From: Cloeon dipterum
Lineage: Eukaryota; Arthropoda; Insecta; Ephemeroptera; Baetidae
Assembly (NCBI RefSeq): GCF_949628265.1
Contig: NC_088787.1
Location: 14,870,501-14,934,500 of the forward strand
DNA: 64,000 nucleotides
Direction: 5' to 3'
Made by a program: the position numbers and the translations under genes. The notes beneath the pieces are model-generated. The model searched no databases, was not told the origin of the DNA, and was given only the letters and a program-made list of their open reading frames with translations. This document shows positions 58,685 to 64,000 of the stretch, piece after piece (the stretch's first letter is position 1; every line of letters begins with the position of its first letter).

Positions 58685-60757
58685 CTGAAAAACGAATTGG
58701 AAAAACCACGTTATTTTTGTCCTGGATTTGGTTAATATTTGAGAAAAATATTATTTTTTTTAACTCATATTATGTACAAAAAATATAAATAAGCTGTATT
58801 TTACACTAACGCATTACGTCCGCAAAAATCACATGGAAACAGAAAATGTAATTTGCACGATGGAAGAATAAAAATAGGACGCAAAATCAGCGGCAACAGG
58901 CCCCACGCGCGTGCGGCGTTTTATCATATCTTTTAATATTATCGGCATATAAAATCTCTAACATAATAACAAAATACGAGCCACAATTATTTTGCACCAA
59001 GAAAATCTTATTCGTTGAGTGCATAATATTTCGCGCGGGTCACTGTGGAGTGGAGACAGTTTAATATATTTTTAAAAAATATAATATATTTATCCCTTAC
59101 TGATCTGTTTAAGCAAGCTGACGACCAGAAGTGTGAGAACCTGGTAAAAACTATCGCAATCAATTTTAATGCAAATAAGATTTATTATGAATAGGATTAA
59201 CCAGGATGAAAAGTTCTGTGAAAAGTGGGCGAGGCCGAACAACGTATACAATCTATTTTAAAAATACCAGTGAGTATCTACAACAGTTTTTTTCACATCT
59301 ATCAATACATCGTCAACCATAGCAAAATTTACTCACTTCTTCCTTTTTAAAAACTGAGGCATCTATTCACCAAATCCTGTTTAAGAAGTTCGCCTCCCGA
59401 AACAGACCTGGAGACAAAAACAAGCTTCTTTTTGTAAACAAACATTAGCACATGTCTCAATTAATCAGATAAGCAAGAAACCGACACGACGGTCACTAGA
59501 CGAACTCATTCGTAACAGAATTATCAGGATTCTTACCAGCGAGTGGCTGCCAAGACCCTAAAAACTGCTTCGCGTTCAGGAGCTGAGCTGGTTGATCAAT
59601 TTATTCGGTGCTCATTAGCCATGTTCAACTGTTTTGTCTGTCACCCCCGTAGGCCTTTTAAATTACGCACCCTTGATAAAACGGATGTGATGTCAGTAAA
59701 GATGGCCTCCAAGAGCACCAGCTGATTGAGGCTGTAACGACTGTTCAACGGGTGCCTGTGCTATTCGTTTTCTTCAGAAAATATTTTTAATCTCGCAGAA
59801 ACCGTAAGATGACTTGTTAATGGTTCCTCGTAGCATTGAGGCATTTTAATCGGGAAGCATTTAAAGAGAATCAGGCATACGGATCGTTAATCAGTTCGAT
59901 CGTACAAGGTAAAATTAAGGATAAACCTCTAATATAATATGTGCTATAATATAATATAAACGCTGAAAGGAACAAATTCTGTTTCACACACATTTATGGC
60001 ATCTATTATGCAGACCAGTTATGTATTTTACTGACATTTTCCTGCTATTCGTGACGCATAATATACTTTACATGGGTGTTTATTTCGTTAGCATAATTCT
60101 TCACATGATGCATTATTCCTACGAGGTCAATTTAATACAAAAAATCAATAGGGTCTTCCGCACTATCTACATAATGCTACGATCAGTAGTATAGAAGTCG
60201 GTGTTAAACTACAAACATCGCAATTCCTTAATTTCTAGTTAAAAGCTATACATATATCTTATATATTTCCCGAAATGAACGTGAAGAACCTAGTTTTTTC
60301 AAATGTATATTTTTCGAACAGGGTATGTACATATCGTAGATACAAAGTGAATTGCATTATATTTTTTGGTTGTTCGTTGCCCCCTCTTTTTAATGACATT
60401 TCTAACTGAAAACACCCAACATTATCATCTATCAACACGTATCATACACGTATCATATATATACATCAACAAATGGTATTTCTATTTATTAATTATTTTC
60501 TTAGTGTGCTATCATACCAATATATATATATATGGTAAAGTTACAGTTTCTGCCGGGTTACTAATCTCGCCAGTTCTTATGAGAATCCCCATGTTAAAGT
60601 AGGGGTGGCGAAAACTGTCTTTTCCATATATTTATAGATCTCTATTTAATCAACAAACTTCTTTATTCTATGTTGAATATAATTAAAACCAGGCTTCATC
60701 CTCGTTGTCAAAAAAGAGAAATTCGTCGTTTTTATTCCTCGCTTTATTATATTTCAG
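58685..60757. promoter_or_regulatory. Region between divergent CDC14 and MFF
   Basis: Likely non-coding first exons face away from each other: CDC14 (minus, donor CGCTG|GTAAGA near 59.54 kb) and MFF (plus, donor AAACC|GTAAGA near 59.80 kb). That would leave a core bidirectional promoter of about 250 bp. The small TIR element copy C lies in the presumed MFF 5' intron. Confidence 0.4.
60531..60628 (+). mobile_element. Small TIR element (ATGGTAAAG...), copy C
   Basis: 98 bp and the best-preserved copy. The left arm TATGGTAAAGTTACAGTTTC-TGCC is mirrored by GGCGAAAACTGTCTTTTCC-ATA at the right. The interior has an inner inverted pair (AATCCCC ... GTAGGGGT). Flanks are TATATA on both sides, compatible with a TA target duplication. 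Confidence 0.75.
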
Positions 60758-61670
60758 ATGTCGAACATGTCAAGCCCCAGCCGGAGATCTGTGGACAATG
60801 ACCCATTCTTTGAAACTGATTTCACTGCCGACATAAGCCACAAAATGCGAGTACCAAAGCACATCACAGCATCGGGTAAATCGTGAAGTGAGCTAATTTA
60901 GCTTCAGCATTTTGATATTTAAATGTCAAAAGGTGATGCTACAGATGAAAGACATGATCACTGGCACCGAACAGACGTCCATGAGAAATTTGAGATGTAC
61001 GTCCCTGACAGAATATTAGTTGTTGGTACGGCAATCATTTTCTTTTGAGCCTCCAAACATAGTTTAATAATATTATTTGTTTCTAGGCCAAGAGCAGCAC
61101 GTTGGAACAAAAGCACCACCTCGCGAACTCCAGCTTGAAAACGCTGTAATGCCCCCTGACCCAGGCTTCATCAGAGTTCAGGTATTGTTATCTAATTATA
61201 TACTCAAGCATTCTTGCTAATTTAGCTTTCTCTCAGACTCCTCCACGAGTTATTTCCCTTGATGAGCACTTCATTCCAGCTGCTGACGAACCAACCTTTA
61301 ACCATCAAAATGAATTCAAAAACTCTCCTCCTACACTCAATGGGTTTGTTTCCAGGAATGATTACAAAAAGAAAATGGAGATCTCTGTCAGGTAAAAACT
61401 AAATGAACAAGCTTTGTCGATATCACTCTGAAATTTTAAAGGGAAACCACACCGCCCAATGGAACTGCGGATATCTCGATGAACATGACTGGATTGACCC
61501 CAGCAGAAGAGGTGCTGCATCTGCGTCGCCAGGTGGTCAAACTCAGCCGCAGGGTGATGGCAGTAGAATTAGACTTGCAGCAACAACAGCAGAGGCAACA
61601 AATTCTCTTGGGTCTAGGCATTGCTTACTTTCTTGTAAAGTCTATCGTGTGGATCACACGGTCTAGTTAA
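60758..61670 (+). CDS. MFF: Mitochondrial fission factor (Tango11 homologue)
   Basis: MFF is a tail-anchored outer mitochondrial and peroxisomal membrane receptor for Drp1. Exons 60758-60875, 60933-61025, 61087-61181, 61237-61391, 61442-61670 (690 nt, 229 aa, all phases correct). The N-terminal Drp1-binding motif is FTADISHKMRVPKHI and the second conserved block YVPDRILVVGQE. The middle block is QTPPRVISLDEHF. The C-terminus has a coiled coil (EEVLHLRRQVVKLSRRVMAV, ELDLQQQQQRQ) and the tail anchor ILLGLGIAYFLVKSIVWITR. The first acceptor (TTTCAG) abuts the ATG, so a 5' non-coding exon exists upstream. Confidence 0.93.
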
Positions 61671-61878
61671 ATAGCCAGTTCGCAAGATTTCTGTGCTTCA
61701 GATTTTCGTTTTTTTTTTGTATATTCATAAATTCCAGATGTCTAGGGGCTTTCCTCACTTCAATTTGGTTAAGACTGTCTTCACAAGTTAGTTATATTTG
61801 CCAAACTATTTTGGAAGTCTCTGATGTTGAGCATATTACTAAACCTATCTTGAGATACAATTTTGTAGACTATAATTA

Positions 61879-61884
61879 AATAAA
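61879..61884 (+). terminator. AATAAA poly(A) signal candidate for MFF
   Basis: Located 209 nt beyond the MFF stop. The 61671-62377 interval otherwise appears to be the 3' UTRs of MFF and convergent VPS50. Confidence 0.45.
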
Positions 61885-62377
61885 ATTAATCACTAAACAA
61901 TGGCAAAGTTCAATCTTTCTGTCTCAATCACTAAATTATCCTACACTATGTTTAATTAATTTGCGGTTCATTTTACGTTCAAATATTCATATTTATGTAC
62001 TTCTAAAATGGTAACTTGAGTGGCCTGGATAAATTCACATAAGTTAATTTTGCCTCTGCACACTCCTTTCCAAACATGATATAAATAAAGAGCTATTAAT
62101 AAAAAGGATGCCTCACATGAGAAACAAAAAGTCAAGGGTGCATTGTGGGTTGAGCATTAGAAAAACTTAATGCTCCCTTCAGGAGAAAGTGTAAACAGCA
62201 AATTTGAGTGTTTATGATGGTAAAAACTTAAATTACTGCAGGATTTCCATTACGATTTCAAAACATGAATTTTCAATCGATCGTGAACAATACCAAAATA
62301 TATTTAGTGGTTAACGTAATATGTACTTAAATAATATGGATATTGTTGACAGGATGGAATATAAATAACTAAAGTTG

Positions 62378-64000
62378 TCAATAACCCAGCTCTTCAATAA
62401 CACTGAGCAACATTTGCCGCACACGTTTGTTGTTTTGACACGCGCAGTTTACTAATGCTGAAAGCTGACGTCCAGTGTACTCCTAAGCATCAAATAATAA
62501 TTATACATGCCACTCAATCAGAACATGCGACTGCTACCTTATGACTTCTAATCCAGGTTTCAAGAGATGACTCAGGAAGGTAGTATGCTTTTATGTATTG
62601 CTCAACAAAGTCCTTCCCAGGAATTGGTCTCACTTCCGCAATTTTCTCAAGTTTTGACGCGAACTGCGTGAAATCTAATTGCATCAAGCCTCTTCCGCCA
62701 TTAGAGCATTTCTTTGCACTAGAAAAACTGGAAAACAATTATTATCACCATTATCACTTAAATCAGGATTGTATACCCATCAACAAAAGCATTGCAAACA
62801 AGATGAGACAGGAATTGCCACAGTAGTATTTTCGTTGCTTTTGGAATTGGCACCCTCTTTGATATTTCTGCCAAACGCATGCTGAATATTTGTAACTCCT
62901 GGACATATACGGTCAGAACAAAACTTAATTACAAAAAATGCTCACCCTTAATATAAAGTCGACATAAGCGCTATGCTGACTCATGACGTCACGAACTTCC
63001 CAATTAACTTTTGACATTTGGCTCAAAAGTTGCCGCAAATCCACAGCATGCCAAGCAACATTCATATATATTGGCTTTCTCAAATCTTCCGCAACCCCCA
63101 CCTAAAAAAAGTTACTTAAAATTATTTAACCAAACTAATGGACTTTGCGTACTTGAGAGTAAAAATGGTCAAGTGCAGGCCATTGTTCGTTGTGCAAAAG
63201 GTTTTGAATCTGCGGCCTCAAATTCTGTAGTTGAGCGGCCAAAAACGCAAGTGACTCAACAGCAACAACACATTTGGCCAAGCCGTGCAAATCCTCAGGG
63301 TTTTCTAAATCAACAGTTGGTGAGATGCCTGGAGGGTGCACCTGACATAAAAAGAGAATGAAAAAGAGCGTACAAGTAATTTGAGTTTCTCGTTGGTACC
63401 TTTGCTTCAGTATTGTCTGTTGGAAGTTGAGTATCAGATGGTTTGGCAATCAAATTTTCCTTAATCCTCATCAGATTTGATTGGAGCTGGTAAGTATATT
63501 CAAAATCTCTAATTGTGGGCTGAAACACGAGATGGGATGAAGCAGAGTTAAAAATTAACACTTTACACACCTTTTCTCTGACGAAAAATTCATGGACAAT
63601 AAACAGGTACAAGTCGAATAACTGCGCAAGTCGTTTCAAAATATCCAATGCAATTGGTTGCAACAAATGCATCATCCACAAATATCTTCCTATAAGTCTA
63701 AGCATAGATATTGTCGTGTTTGCAACAAGTAAATGTTTTTCCCTAAAAATTGCATGAGGTTGGTATTGAACTTAAATTTAAAATTTCCATTACCTCGCAT
63801 GATCCATCCTTTCCTCGTGATCATCGTCACTATCTTCACTGGAAAAGTTCTGCATTTCACATTTCAGATAAATGCACCCAAGATAAACTGCAATACATAC
63901 CCCATTGCTTGAGTAAAAATCCTCCTCTACGGATTGTTCAGACTTGAGATCAAAGGGCGTCGTTTTAGAGGATCGAGGATGTCGAGAGAAAAATCCATCA
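62378..64000 (-). CDS. VPS50: VPS50/syndetin (CCDC132), C-terminal part; 5' end beyond window
   Basis: VPS50 is the subunit specific to the EARP tethering complex, which returns cargo from endosomes to the plasma membrane. Visible exons run from the right edge: a fragment ending EEDFYSSNG (to about 63.9 kb), [19 protein letters not shown] (about 63.8 kb), [20 protein letters not shown] (about 63.74-63.57 kb), [20 protein letters not shown] (about 63.5 kb), [20 protein letters not shown] (about 63.35-63.16 kb), [20 protein letters not shown] (about 63.1-62.95 kb), about 62.9-62.78 kb ([20 protein letters not shown]), 62727-62538 ([40 protein letters not shown]), 62482-62378 ([17 protein letters not shown]). 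The order and spacing match the C-terminal half of the vertebrate protein. Confidence 0.92.

Noticed and set aside
61403-61666. Alternative 87-codon frame over the MFF last exon
   Set aside because: The spliced MFF frame contains the coiled coil and tail anchor; this frame is a shadow.
1-64000. CRISPR arrays, bacterial operons, integrated viruses or LTR elements
   Set aside because: No direct-repeat/spacer arrays, polymerase or capsid-like frames, or long terminal repeats were seen.

Overview
The window is a gene-dense, AT-rich stretch of an animal nuclear genome, most likely an arthropod and probably an insect with a compact genome. The grounds are protein-coding genes split by GT-AG introns that are mostly 47-100 nt, single-copy bilaterian housekeeping genes with insect-like protein sequences (RpLP1, ARPC4, mRpS14), and one ST6Gal-type sialyltransferase. 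BARD1 is present and the ATRX gene keeps its ADD domain, which argues against Drosophila. I cannot name the species. No bacterial, viral or CRISPR features were seen.

Layout. 1-18.4 kb: one large minus-strand arrestin-domain gene (ARRDC type) with introns of up to 10 kb; its 3' end lies off the left edge, and its first intron holds two copies of a SINE-like repeat. 18.7-21.3 kb: EDC3 (minus). 22.0-23.3 kb: IMPACT (plus), head-to-head with EDC3 and tail-to-tail with BARD1 (23.4-26.7 kb, minus). 28.0-29.3 kb: LRRC28 (plus). 29.5-30.0 kb: RAMAC (minus). 30.9-32.1 kb: ribosomal protein P1 (minus). 32.75-34.4 kb: sialyltransferase (plus). 35.2-37.1 kb: SERBP1/vig (minus). 38.8-39.4 kb: ARPC4 (plus). 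39.8-43.7 kb: PLK4 (minus). 44.15-44.7 kb: mRpS14 (plus). 44.8-54.1 kb: ATRX (minus). 56.4-58.7 kb: CDC14 (minus). 60.8-61.7 kb: mitochondrial fission factor (plus). 62.4 kb to the right edge: VPS50/syndetin (minus, 5' end missing).

The genes are not one pathway. They cover mRNA decapping and capping (EDC3, RAMAC), translation control (IMPACT, RpLP1, SERBP1, mRpS14), chromatin and DNA repair (ATRX, BARD1), centriole and mitotic control (PLK4, CDC14), actin (ARPC4), glycosylation (ST6Gal) and membrane traffic or organelle dynamics (VPS50, MFF, ARRDC). Many neighbours are divergent pairs sharing a short promoter region (EDC3/IMPACT, BARD1/LRRC28, RpLP1/ST6Gal, SERBP1/ARPC4, PLK4/mRpS14, CDC14/MFF) or convergent pairs with close or overlapping 3' ends.

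The most unusual non-genic signals are a perfect 32-bp palindrome between RpLP1 and ST6Gal; a ~100-bp terminal-inverted-repeat element in three copies (two inside BARD1 introns); a 225-bp foldback element in a BARD1 intron; a three-copy SINE-like family; stop-free 51-nt introns in EDC3 and ATRX; and a GC-AG intron in the arrestin gene. Exon joins were deduced by hand from splice consensus, phase and family alignment from memory. They are internally phase-consistent for most genes, but no transcript evidence was available.
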